Below, one piece after another: positions 12,291 through 23,574 of a stretch of DNA of 64,000 nt (position 1 is the first letter of the stretch; each line of letters opens with the position of its first letter). The translations under genes were made by a program, and so were the position numbers. Below the pieces are notes generated by a model. The model was not told the origin of the DNA, made no database searches, and saw only the letters and a program-made list of their open reading frames with translations. The stretch comes from Tolypeutes matacus (taxonomy: Eukaryota > Chordata > Mammalia > Cingulata > Chlamyphoridae), in the NCBI GenBank assembly GCA_026826555.1, contig JAKSZT010005175.1, forward strand, positions 3,989,889 through 4,053,888, given 5' to 3'.

Positions 12291-13224
12291 AATCTGTGTA
12301 AGCAAGGAGATAGTGGGACATTATGTGAAAAAAAATTGTGAAAGAAAAAATTCTTCAGCTACACTATACATACAAAAAGGATATATTTCGAAAAACTAAA
12401 GATAGAGGGCCAGATGGCATCAGTCTAAGTGGGCACTCCCCATCTCTCTCACAAAAGGCAGCTGATTGTGTATAGGATCCAGCCTGAGCAAGCTGTTCTG
12501 GGAGCCCAAGGAGCAGGAGCCTTTGGGGCATTGATCTAGAGGCAGCTGGACAGGTAGATAGATTGCTCAAGATAAAACTGTGAGTTTTTAGCCCCATGGA
12601 AATCATGGACGGCTAAGCCCCACACTGAGGACAAAGAGCCAGGATGAGCCTTAACTCCCACCTGCTACCCAGAGAGAGGGACCATTCTCTGAGAGTGTGA
12701 GTGTGAGAGTGCAAGGGGCAGAGAGTTGTTTCCTTTCTGTGGGTTTGGTTGCCTGGACCCACTTAGAGCTTTGGGGAGAACATCAGCCAGCTCAAAGTGG
12801 CACCAGGCTGAAGGGAGAGGTGAATCTGCTGAGGAAGCCTGATTTACCTAACTGCCCTGGGATAGAGAGTCTTGGCCTGAGAGAGGGTGGAGTCAGCCAA
12901 TTTAATAGTTACACACTGAGGACTATCAGAATTGCAACTCCCCTAAGGGAGTCAGGCAGTGGAAAGTGCTTAATACGTTTTCAAGAGCCTATTTAGGGTC
13001 CCCTGGGAGGAGGGGATGGTCTAGAAGAGGATTGAAAATTCACTTCAGTGCAGTGTACTCAGTCATCAGGTTCCCATTTGAATTTCAAAAGGGAACTCAA
13101 CTTGACCAGGAGAGGGGAGGGAGTATCTGGTCATACAGCCTGCTGAATCCAGCTGTCCAAGAAGAGTAAAATCTGCCTGGGGAAAGTGACTGAATAGTTT
13201 TCTGAAGAGGTGGCTGACACAGTT

Positions 13225-13296
13225 GGAGGGGTAGCTCAGTGAAGGAATCTCTGCTGTGAATGTATGAGGTCCCTGGTTCAGTTCCAAACTCCTCTA
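13225..13296 (+). other. tRNA-Ala-like module inside the L1 5' UTR
   Basis: This 72-nt stretch follows the layout of an alanine tRNA: GGAGGGG acceptor side, A-box TAGCTCAGTGAAGG, anticodon-arm wording CTGTGAATGTATGAGG, and a B-box-like GGTTCAGTTCC. The acceptor stem no longer pairs well and the B-box deviates from GGTTCGANTCC at two positions, so it is not a tRNA gene. Armadillo DAS SINEs derive from tRNA-Ala, so this is either a SINE fragment or an L1-acquired piece. Confidence 0.6.
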
Positions 13297-13563
13297 AGAG
13301 TGGTGACCCACAGGGATATCTAACATCCAGCTGATACCTGTAGGACAGGGAAAACATAGACATTTTTTTTGTATTAGCTTATTTTTGGTCCCTTATTGTT
13401 CCAAAAAAAAGGTTACTTTAAAAAATTTTAATTTATCTTACTCACTAAAACCCATCTCAAAACCTACAGAGAGTAGGCTGCTGGGTAATTGATTGATGAA
13501 CACAGGCAGCCTGAGAGGCTCCACAAGGGCTCAAGAAGGAACACTGTTCTTCCTTAGCTTTGT

Positions 13564-13640
13564 TTGACAGCTTGTTTGTGTGTTTGTTTTGTTTGTTTGT
13601 TTTTGTTGTTGTTTTGTTTCTTGTTTTTCTTTCCTCTTTC
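13564..13640. repeat. (GTTT)n-rich tract in the L1 5' UTR
   Basis: T-rich low-complexity sequence with repeated 'gttt', continuing into a pyrimidine-rich stretch to about 13990. The open frame across it is compositional. Confidence 0.7.
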
Positions 13641-14299
13641 CTCCCCCCCCCCACTTTTTAAATTATTTGTGGCTAGCTTGTTTTTTCTTTGCTGTGCTTC
13701 TCCTTCCTTGAGTTCCCATTTTCTGTGTATACTCATTTTGTCTGCCAGCTATATCTTTTCCTTCCTTTATCTTTCTATCTTCTGTTTCTGCTTTGGTGCT
13801 AACATTCCACCTTTTTTGTTAGTACTCAAATCTACTGCTTTCAATTTATATCTTGTCTATTCTGTTTTCTACTTTTTTAAATTAACTTTTTTCTTTCTGT
13901 CCCTTCTTTTCTCTTTCTCTCTCTCTTCATCATTCTGGCCTTTTAAAACATTCTATATATTTGTCTTTATTTGGTTTCCCATTTCATTGTAGGTACTCCA
14001 CGTTTTTATTCCTATTACTCTACACTACTTACATGAGTTAAATATTCATTTTACTGAGTCTTATATAATCCTATTTTAACTTTTATTATTATTTCTATTA
14101 TCCATTTTCTTTCCTTACCTTTTTCAATTTTCCTGGCACTAATCTTTTTCCTTCAAGGGAATATAGAAAACAGCAAGGAAATAGAACAAGAGAAACAAAC
14201 TGTCAAAGAGAAAACTTAACATACACACAAAACCAGGAGCTAAACAAAACTCTAGAGCAGAGAAAGAAGCTAATCAATTGAATAAACCCATCAGGATAG

Positions 14300-15297
14300 A
14301 TGATGACCAGAGAGCAACAAAAAATTACAAACCATACTAAGAAACAGGAAGACATGGACCAGTCTGATGAACAAACTAAAAACCAAGAAGAGATGCAAAG
14401 CATCAAACAACTAATCAAAGTTTTTCAAACAAATATCATGGACCAACTTAATGAGGTGAAGGAAGAGATTAAGGATATTAAGAAGACACTGGGAGAATAT
14501 ACTGAAGAAATTGTAAACATATATAAAAGGATATTGGATATGATGGTGATGAACGGCACAATTCAAGAAATGAAAAACCACTGGGATCACAAAACAGCAG
14601 ATTTGAACAGGCAGAAGAAAGAATTAGTAATGTGGATGACAGTATATCTGAAAACAGAGAGTAGAACAGATAGATAAAAAGATAGAAAAAATCCAACAGG
14701 GGCTTAGGGATTTAAACGACAACACAAAATGCACAAACATATGCATTATAGGCATCCCAGATGGAGAAGAAAAGGGAAAGGGAACAGAAGGAGTGTTGAA
14801 AAAAGTAATGGTTGAAAACTTCCCAACCCTATTGAGGGAGATAGACATACATGTCCAGGAAGCACAGCGCACCCCAACAGTGTAAATCCCAAGAGGCCTA
14901 ATCCAGGACATATATTTATTAAAATGTCCAATGCTCAAGACAAAGAGAAAATACTCAAGGCAGCAAGAGTAAAGAGAACCATCACATACAAGGGAAGCTC
15001 AATAAGATTAAGTCCTGATTTCTCATCTGAAACCATTGAAGCAAGGAGACAGTGATGACATATTCAAGGTACTCAGAGAAAATTTTCCAGCCATGAATTC
15101 TCTATCCAGCAAAGCTGGCATTCAAAAATGATGGAGAGTTCAAAATATTCACAAATAAACAGAAATTAAGAGAGTATGCCAAAAAGAAACCTGCCCTTCA
15201 AGAAATACTAAAGGAAGTTCTACAGGTTGAAAGGAAAAACAGGAGAGTGTTGGAGAAGAGGGGAATATCAACTAAAAAGACAAAAAGAGAAATATAA
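14300..15297 (+). pseudogene. L1 ORF1 (RNA-binding protein) pseudogene
   Basis: The N-terminal part (14300-14674) is charged, heptad-rich coiled coil (KEEIKDIKKTLGEYTEEIV). After a frameshift the central RNA-recognition domain is legible (IGIPDGEE..., ENFPTLLREIDIHVQEAQRT), followed by the C-terminal domain (LSPDFSSETIEARRQ and a decayed LYPAKLAFK-type motif). The frame that ends TAA at 15295-15297 covers the basic tail. ORF1p normally trimerises and coats L1 RNA. At least three frameshifts and several stops make this copy inactive. The start is the first ATG of the coiled-coil frame. Confidence 0.8.
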
Positions 15298-15330
15298 ACA
15301 ACATATGACATACATAAACCCAAAGAAAAT

Positions 15331-18300
15331 ATGGCTGATGTAAGAAATTCCTTTAGAGTAATAACACTGAATGTTAATGGATTAAACTCACCAGTCAAAA
15401 AACACAGATTAGCAGAATGAATAAGGAAATATGACCCACCTAAATGTTGTCTGCAAGAAACCCACCTTAGACCCAGGGATTCAAGGAGACTGAAAGTGAA
15501 TGGCTGGAAAATAATTTTATAAGCAAACAACAACAAAAATGGGTGGGAGTAGCTATACTAATATAGGACAAAGCAGACTTTAAATGCACAACTATAGTAA
15601 GAGAGAAAGATGGACACTATATATTAGTAAAAGGAGTAATCTTTCAAGAAGAAAGAAGAATCATAAACATTTATGCACCTGATCAGGGTACCTCAAAATA
15701 CATGAGGCAAACACTAGAATGACTAGAAAGACTAAAACTAGTAAATGCCACTACAATTATAGTGGGGGACTTTAATACAACATTATCACCATTAGACAGA
15801 ACATCTCAACAGAAAGTCAATAAAGAAACAAAGATTCTGAATAATACATTAAAGGATCTGGACCTAATAGGTATATACAGAATGCTACAACCAAATGAAG
15901 CGGGATATACATTCTTCTTGAGTGCACATGGATCGTACTTCAAGATACCCCACATGCTATGCCACGGAACAACTCTCAATGAATTCAGAAAGACTGAGAT
16001 TATACAAAGAAATTGCTCTGACCATAATGGAATGAAATTGGAAATCATTAAGGGCCAGAGAACCAGATTGGGCACAAATACATGAATGTTTAACAACACA
16101 CTCTTATACAAACAGTAGATCAAGGAGGAAATCTCAAAAGACATCAGTAACTACCTTGAAACGAATGAAAATGGCAACACAACATATCAAACCTAAGGGA
16201 TGCTGCCAAGGATGTACTGAGAGGAAAATTTGTAGCCATAAACTCATATATCATGAAAGAAAAAAAAGCTAAATTTGAAGACCTAACTGCACACCTGGAG
16301 GAATTGGAAAATCAACAACAAATTAACCCCAAAGGAGGTAGAAAGAAGGAAATAACAAATATAGGAGCAGAACTAAATGAAATAGAAAATAAGGAAGCAC
16401 TGCAAAAAATAAACAAAACCAAAAGCAGGTTCTTCGAGAAGATCAATGAAATTGACAAACACTTAGCCAGGCTAACAAAGAAAAGGAGAGAGCAGATGTA
16501 AATACACAAAATAAGACATGAGGAATTGGGTATCACCACTGAAACCACAGAAATAAAGAGTATCATAAAAGGATACTTTGAAAAATTATATGCCAAAAAC
16601 AATGGTACTTTAGAGGAAATGGTCAAATTCTTAGAAACTCACAAGCAGTCTACATGGACAAAAGAAGAAAATGATGAACACAACAGTCCAATTACAAGTA
16701 AAGAGAGAGATTCAGTCATCAAGAACCTCCGAACTAAGAAAAGCCCAGGACCAGACGACTCACAGATGAATTCTACCAAACATTCTGGAAAGAGCTAACA
16801 CCAATCCTGCTTAAGCTCTTCCAAAAAACAGATGTAGAAGGAACATTGCCTAACACATTGTATGATGCCACCATTAACCTAACACTAAGGCCAAACAAAG
16901 ATGCCACAAGAAGGGAAAATTTAGACCAATCTCTCAAATGAACCTAGATGCAAAAATCCTCAGCAAAATACTTGGTGATCACATTCAACAACATATCAAA
17001 TGTATTATACACCATGACCAAGTGGATTTCATCCAGGGTATGAAAGGGTGGTTCAACATAAGAAAAACAATCAATGTAATACACCACATAAACAGCTTGA
17101 AAAAAAAGAATCACATGATCACCTCTATAGATGAAGAAAATGCATTTGACAAAATAGAACACTCTTTCCTGACAAAAACACTGAAAAAGATAGGAGTAGA
17201 AGGAAACTCTCTGAAAATGATAAAGAGTATATATTAAAAACCCAGGGCCAACATCATCTTCAATGGTGAAATCTTAAAATCTTTCCCTCTAAGATTGGTA
17301 AGTATACAAGGATACCCAATAATACCACTCCTAACATTGTGTTAGAAGTACTTGCTTGAGCACTGAGGCAAGAAAGAGATACAAAAGGCATCTAAATTGG
17401 AAAGGAAGAAGTAAAAATTTCACTATTTGCAGATGACATGATCCTATACGTAGAATGTCCTGAGAAATCTACAACAAAGCTTCTAGAACTTATAAAGGAG
17501 TTCAATAATGTCACAAGCTATAAGATCAATGATAAAAAATCAGTAACATTTCTATGCACCAATAACAAACAATCAGGAGAAAATCAAGAAAACAATACCA
17601 CTTACAATAGTTACTAAAAGTATCAAATACCTAGGAATAAATTTAAAGATGTAAAGGACTTATATACTGAAAACTACACAACACTGTTAAAGGAAATCAA
17701 AGAAGACTTAACTAAATGGAATAATATTCCTTGTTCATGGATAGGAAGACTAAACATCATCAAGATGTCTATCCTACCCAAACTAATTTATGGATTTAAT
17801 CCAATCCCAATAAAAATCAACACTATTTTTTAATGAATTGGGAAAATCTAGAAAATTTATTTAGGAGGGTAAGAGTTGCTGAATCGCCAAAGACATATTG
17901 AAAAAGAAAAATGAAGTTGGAGATATCACACTACCTGACTTTAAAACATACTACAAAGCTACAATAGTCAAAACAGCATAGTATTAGAACAAGGATAGAC
18001 ATACTGACCAATGGAGCTGAAATGAGAGGTCTGACATAGATACTCATATATACAGTCATCTGATATTTGACAAGGCCAACAAACTCACTCAGTGTGTGTG
18101 GAGAGGAGGCCTCCTCAATAATAGGTGCTTGGAGAATTGGATATCCATATCCAAAAGAATGAGAGAAGAACACCATCTCACATCTTATACAAAAATCAAC
18201 TCAAGATGGATCCAAGATCTAAATATAAGAGCCAAGACCATAAAGAACTTGGAAGATAATGTAGGGAAGCATCTCCAGGACTTTGTAACAGAAAATGGTT

Positions 18301-19168
18301 TCATGAAGTTCACATGCAAAGCACAAACAGCACAAGAAAAAAATAGATAAATTGGATCTCCTCAAAATTAAAAATGTTTGCACCTCAAAGGATGTTATCA
18401 AGAAAGTAAAAAGGCAGATTACCCAATGGGAGAAAATATTTGGCAACCATATATCTGATAGGAGCCTTATATCCTGCATATATAAAGAAATCTTACACTT
18501 TGAAAATAAAAAGACCAACAACTGATTTGAAAAATGGGCAAATGACCTGAAAAGATACTTCTCTAAGGAAGAAATACAATGACTAAAAAGTACATGAAAA
18601 GATGCTCAACATCGCTAGCTATAGGGAAATGCAAATCAAAACTACAATGAGATACCATCTGACACCCATTAGAATGGCGGCTATTAAAAAACAAACAAAC
18701 AAACAAACAACAAAAAACAGCAGACTATAAGTTTTTGAGAGAATGTGGAGGGATGGGAACCCTTATCCACTGCTGGTGGGTTTGTAGAATGGTCCAGCCA
18801 CTATGGAGGACAGTTTGGCGGTTCCCCAAAAAACTAACTATAGAACTTCCATTTGATCCAGTGATTCCACTGCTGGATATATATCCTGAAGAACTGAAAG
18901 CAAAGACACAAACAGATATATGTACAGCAATGTTCATAGCTACCTTGTTCACTATTGCAAAAAGTTAGAATCAACCCAGGTGCCCATCAACAGATGAACG
19001 GATAAACAAAATGTGGTACATACATACAATGGGATATTACTTAGCTGTAAGATGTAGAAAAATGCTAATACATAGGATAACATGGATGAATTGTGAAGAC
19101 CTTATGTCAAGTGAAGCAGGCCAGGCATTGAAGGATGAACAGTACATGAACTCATTGATACACAATTA
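15331..19168 (+). pseudogene. L1 ORF2 (endonuclease and reverse transcriptase) pseudogene
   Basis: ATG at 15331 opens the endonuclease wording (NSFRVITLNVNGLNSP). GDFNTTLSPLDR lies near 15765 and an SDH motif near 16017. Reverse transcriptase landmarks are KSPGPDD near 16740, ENAFDKIEH near 17137, and the catalytic FADD at 17426-17437. The frame closes with ..SLIHN and TAA at 19166-19168, the position where L1 ORF2 normally ends. Numerous stops and frameshifts occur from the first 30 codons on, so it is dead. ORF2 follows ORF1 by 33 bp, the usual bicistronic arrangement. Confidence 0.85.
18687..18719. repeat. (AAAC)n microsatellite within ORF2
   Basis: Short tandem 'aaac' run in the 3' part of the dead ORF2. 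Confidence 0.8.
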
Positions 19169-22100
19169 AGGAAATTGAGCAGTCTCAGAAAGCTATTGTC
19201 TGTAAGATAGGTTTACAAGAAATAGTAAGAGAATAGAAGGTTGTGAGCCATCACCCATATGGATGTAATCTATGGTAAAGTGATAGTGTAGTTGTGTATT
19301 GAAGGTATAGGACAGGAGGGTAGTGATATTATTGGGCTGCATGGTGCAGGGTTGACAGGTGGGTAGATTGGGAAGTGTGAGTCAGAAGGTCCAGGATACT
19401 GGGGGGAGGGTTGGGAAAGGGACCAGGTGAACACTGGGGATTTGTGGGTATGAGGTTGATAGTACATATGTGGGAATGCTCTCATGGCAAAATAACAAAG
19501 AAGGGTCACTGGCTTAGTGTATTAGTTGGGGGGACATTTGGGACAGGCCATACCTAGAGCAGGCTTGTAGGGAGCATGTGAGTGTTCATTCTGTCATAAC
19601 GTGTTTTATCAGTGCGTGGAGATCCACAAAATGAGCAGGAAGGAGTTGGACTCCCATCTTTGGGAAGACCGATTTGTTCAAAAATAGACAGATGGTAGTC
19701 TCTCAAGAGCAAGGGTGGTTCCTAATAGGGATGGACAAAGCAGTGTGTCAAGACCTCTTGTTGCATGTATCTATGAATCTTGTCATCCAATGAGTCAAAC
19801 CAGGGGGTCATCGTGGTCCCCGGGTGTATGGGGTGGGAGGAATATAATAGCTCAAACAGGGAGTATTTAGTGGTCAGTAGAAGTGTTCTTTATTACCATA
19901 CAGTGATGGACACAAGACATGGTAAATATCATCAAAATTTATATAAGTATATGGTCTAAAATGTAAACCATAGACAATATTTAGTAGCTATGTTTCACTA
20001 TTTGTATATCAGTTAGAACAATGCTACCATCCACATATAAAAAGATACTAATATAGGGGTGTGATGGTTAGGCTAATGTGTCAACTAGGCCAGGTAATTG
20101 TGTCCAAGTGTTAGGTCCAGCAAGCACTGGCCTAATTGTAATACAAGAGCATTTATGGACTTTGATCACCAGTGAATTTACTGCATGGATGGCTGATTAC
20201 ATCTGCATCAATCAGGGAGATTGCATCAGCAATGGGTGATGATTTTATCCAATCATTTGAATGCCTTAAAAGGGGAAGTGACTTCAACATTCAGAGAGAA
20301 TTTCCCAGCTCGTATTTGGTCACCCTGCTTCTCCCAGAATCTCATCAAGGACCCTTCATTGGACTTTCATCAGAGCCACTGGTTTGCAGCCTGCCTGTGG
20401 AACCTGGATTTGTGCATCCCCACAGTCACATGAGAGACTCATAAAATCTCATATTATTGACAGATATTTCCTATTGATTCTGTTTCCTGAGAGGACCCTG
20501 ACTAATATGAGGGGAGGAAGGGGGAGTATGTTGGATATATGAGAGTCTCCTGTATCCTGTATGTCACTTTGCTTTGACCTAAAACTACTTTGAAAACAAA
20601 ATGAAAAATAGGGAGACACTGGGGAATGAAAGTGCGAAGGTGCCACAGTACAGCCTGGACAACAGAAATTGCATTGATGAAAGTCAAAAAGTCAAATAAT
20701 TTTTTTTGTATTTTTCATTTTTTTAAAATCCCAAACTTTTAATTTAATTTTTAATTTTTTAAAAGAAATTTTATGTGTTTTATCTCTTATATTTAAATTT
20801 AACATTATTGTTTCATTTTCCTCTTAAATGTATTCAGCTATTGTAATAGCTTCATTTTTGAAGAAGCTTTGGATCACAGAAGGGTTACAACTGGGGTGGA
20901 GGAGGATCATTGGTGTGGGGGCCAGGTATAGGGGTGCATGGGAGGAAGTTCACCTGAGCATAAATATAAGGTATATTAAAATGTTCAAATGTTCACAGGG
21001 CATTGTAACAGTGGGTGGAAAATCACTCAATAAATGAGAGAATACTGAATTCCCATCCTGGAGAGCTCTGCCACATTCTATAAGGAGCTGCAACCATCCT
21101 CAAGTTCAGGGGAAGTGACTGGCAAAGGAGGATGGTCTACTGATGCACCCTTGATATTGATGACTAGCATTATGAGTCTTTGCTCTCGAAATTGAAACTT
21201 AGCCTATTGTTATGGGGTGCCTAAGGGTTGCCTCCTGAGAGCCTCCTTGTTCTCAAATGTGGTCTATCTCTAAGCCAAACTCAGCAAATGAATGCATTAC
21301 CTTCCTCCCAATGTGGGACATGACTCCCAGGGATGAGCCTCCCTGGCACCAAGGGATTGCTACCGAGCACCAACTGGCAATACAAGTGGAAAAAGACTTT
21401 GAATAAAAGGGGAAAAAGGTAAAGACAAATGAGTTAATATGGCTAAGAGACTTCAAAATGAGTCAGGAGGTCATCCCTGAGGTAACACTTTCAACATGTC
21501 AGTAGGATCTCATAGAATTCCAAACTGGATACCACCCCAAATAGTGAGGCTCCTGTGGGCTCTGGAGATACCCAGGTCCTATGTTAGGGTGGATAGCTCC
21601 AGAGTTTGGTGCCTTGCCAGTGGGCCCTACTTTGGAGTTTGTTCTGAAAGTGATAGAGTTAGACTCAATTATGTCTTCCCTGTGCACGGCTCATCTGCCC
21701 CTTCTATTCAAACATATACTTAGTGTTGGGGTTTGTAGGTGTATGTCCAGAGACTTGAGTCTTTGGGCTGTCCATATGCCAGCTGGGCCCAGAACCTCGG
21801 TAGAGCAGCAACTCCTTCTCTACAGCTCATTGGACTCATCCAGGACAATTGGCAGGGAGATGGTGATGGACAATGGCCATTCAAGGGAATGGAGAGAGTC
21901 TGCAGATGCAGGCAGGATAATCCCATCCATCTTCCCCATGGGATATAAGCCCCCTCTCAATTGGAGGTGGAGTGGACATCACCATCCCAGACTCCTCAGT
22001 ATGGGGTGAAGAGCTATGGACTAGAGTGGACTTATTGGTATTCTACTATAGACTCATTGTGATTCAAGCAATGAAAGAAATTACAACATTGATGTGCAGG

Positions 22101-22480
22101 CATTGGCCACTGGAGGCTCTGGTGGCAGGAAGAGGGCAAAGCAGTTGCAATACAGGGGCTTTTTTGGGATTTGGGAATTGTCCTGAATGACACTGCAATG
22201 ACAGATATAGGCCATTTTATATCATCATATAACATGCAGAACTGTGTGGGAGAGAGTGTGGTCTACAATGTGAACTATGGTCCATGCTTAATGGCAAAGC
22301 CCCAAGATGTGTTTATCAATTGCAATTAATGTGCCACACTAATGAAGGAGGTTTATGTGGGAGGTTGTGGGAAGTGTGGGATGTGGGGTGTATGGGAATC
22401 CCTATATTTTTTGTGTAACATTTATGTAATCTAAGTATCTTTAAGAAAAATAAAATATATTTAAAAAACAACAAAAAAAA
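19169..22480 (+). other. Exceptionally long L1 3' UTR
   Basis: From the ORF2 stop to the A-rich tail is 3312 bp, or about 2864 bp without the nested LTR. The same sequence is found antisense at 44170-46185 and at 59541-62399, where the stretch from tail to ORF2 stop is 2858 bp inside one bounded insertion. It is therefore a real part of the L1, not an unrelated neighbour. Confidence 0.8.
20061..20508 (+). mobile_element. Solo LTR, MLT2/ERVL-like, nested in the L1 3' UTR
   Basis: Starts TGATGGTTAGGC...GTGTCAACT and ends GACCCTGACTAATATGA, the edges typical of MLT2-class ERVL LTRs. A closely similar copy is at 57847-58295. A possible short duplication 'agggg' flanks it. The L1 3' UTR resumes on the far side. 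Confidence 0.8.
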
Positions 22481-23574
22481 CTAACAATAAAGATGTTGTC
22501 ATTCATACAAAACTAAGAAAATTCATTGTCAGTTCATTCTGAGTACAGGATATAAAAGAATTTCAAGCAGAGGAAATGTGTTTCTAGATGGAAATATGGA
22601 TCTATACAAGAGTATGAAAATCACCAGAAAAGGTAACTACTTGAGTAAATATATAGTTTTCTCATAAGATGTAGATACATTTAATATATTAATTATTAAA
22701 AGAAAAACTCCACCTATATATCCTTATGATTGTGACCTTTTAATTAATGATTGAGTGAGAAAACTTTGGAGATCAGATTCTTAGCATTCTTACTCTCAAT
22801 TAAGTGATTTAGAAGGCATGGGTATGACATTTCTTTTTGCCTGACTGGCAAAGATTCAGTATATCATAAAAAGTATAGAGGAATACAGCAGCCTTTCTTC
22901 TTCCCCACACATGGAAATTCACACAGGCATAGAATGAAGGTCTTCTTATATGAAGAAGTCATTGAAAAAAATAACACTTATCCAGGGCCCCGTTATAAAT
23001 ATACCTAGTGGATGAAGATGACAAACTCTGTAGGAAGGAGGGCTCCAATTCCATTTCCTCTTCCTCAGCCTCTAATGTGGACTTGTTTGTGATCTTGTCA
23101 TAAATCACTTAGTTTGGTGTAATTCAGTTGATACTTTGGGTTCAGGTGGTTCCTGTAATTTAGGAGATGATAAGGGATATGAATGGACACCATCCTTCCC
23201 ACCACCACAGAAAGATCCACCATTAGAGAACTTCTTTGTGCAAGAAGTGAGTGTCCTTAAGGATCCAGGGAAATACTTGTTTATTTATGGAAAGGATGGC
23301 TTTTGTGAACCAGGTTGCATGGTTGGAGTTCTTTCTCTGTAAGAGGATGTCAGGAGAAACAGAGTGAGAGTAAACTCTAGAGAGAACTTCCTGAAAATGG
23401 CACAAATTTCTAACTCTAATATCTCTAGCTCTGAAATTTCTAACTATATCTAACTTTTACATGAACTCTCATATTCATACAGACTAGAAGGGAACTGGAT
23501 TTTGTATTCTCCTCCAATGTTTTAATTATGGAGCAAAAGCCCTTATTAAACTGTAACAGGACTTATAAACATTT
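22481..23574. other. Unassigned sequence between the L1 and unit A'
   Basis: No convincing gene or repeat. The first tens of bases may be the continuation of unit A beyond the L1 insertion. The 68-codon frame at 23136-23342 has no recognisable motif. Confidence 0.4.

Larger units (their letters stand above)
3355..12404. repeat. Segmental duplication unit A
   Basis: Flank, receptor and trailing flank align by eye in the same order with units B and C. Markers are 'agcagaaaaaggcttaattt' near 3561 (also near 51702), the receptor pseudogene at 5243-6175, and 'gttagaattagcagcttca' near 9931 (also near 36880 and, slightly changed, 58709). Divergence is substantial, so the duplication is old. The unit is interrupted at its right end by the long L1 at 12405. 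Confidence 0.85.
12405..22480 (+). mobile_element. Long dead L1 retrotransposon, apparently near full length
   Basis: In order: about 1.9 kb of 5' UTR, ORF1 (14300-15297), ORF2 (15331-19168) and a 3' UTR of about 2.86 kb once the nested LTR at 20061-20508 is removed. It ends with AATAAA near 22447 and an A-rich tail. Net length is about 9.6 kb, long for a mammalian L1. Both ORFs carry many stops and frameshifts. The left edge is placed where homology of unit A to units B and C stops. The flanks share a loose 'aaaactaa..aaagat' motif, but the target duplication is not convincing. Confidence 0.85.

Noticed and set aside
13225..13296. A functional tRNA-Ala gene
   Set aside because: The acceptor stem does not pair, the B-box deviates, there is no T-run terminator right after it, and it sits inside an L1.
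13564..13992. 142-codon open frame, hydrophobic, phenylalanine-rich
   Set aside because: It is a product of T-rich low-complexity sequence in the L1 5' UTR; no membrane-protein family is recognisable.
21581..22190. Open frames in the L1 3' UTR, with similar wording and the same stop (GNCPE) in the copy at 59822-60241
   Set aside because: Two frames are open over the same stretch. In the last ~75 codons shared by the two copies, I count about four synonymous against more than twenty amino-acid-changing codons, as expected for neutral decay. No coding case can be made from these copies.
23136..23342. 68-codon frame with a proline-rich start
   Set aside because: It is short, has no motif and no homolog in the other units. 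Kept as unassigned sequence.
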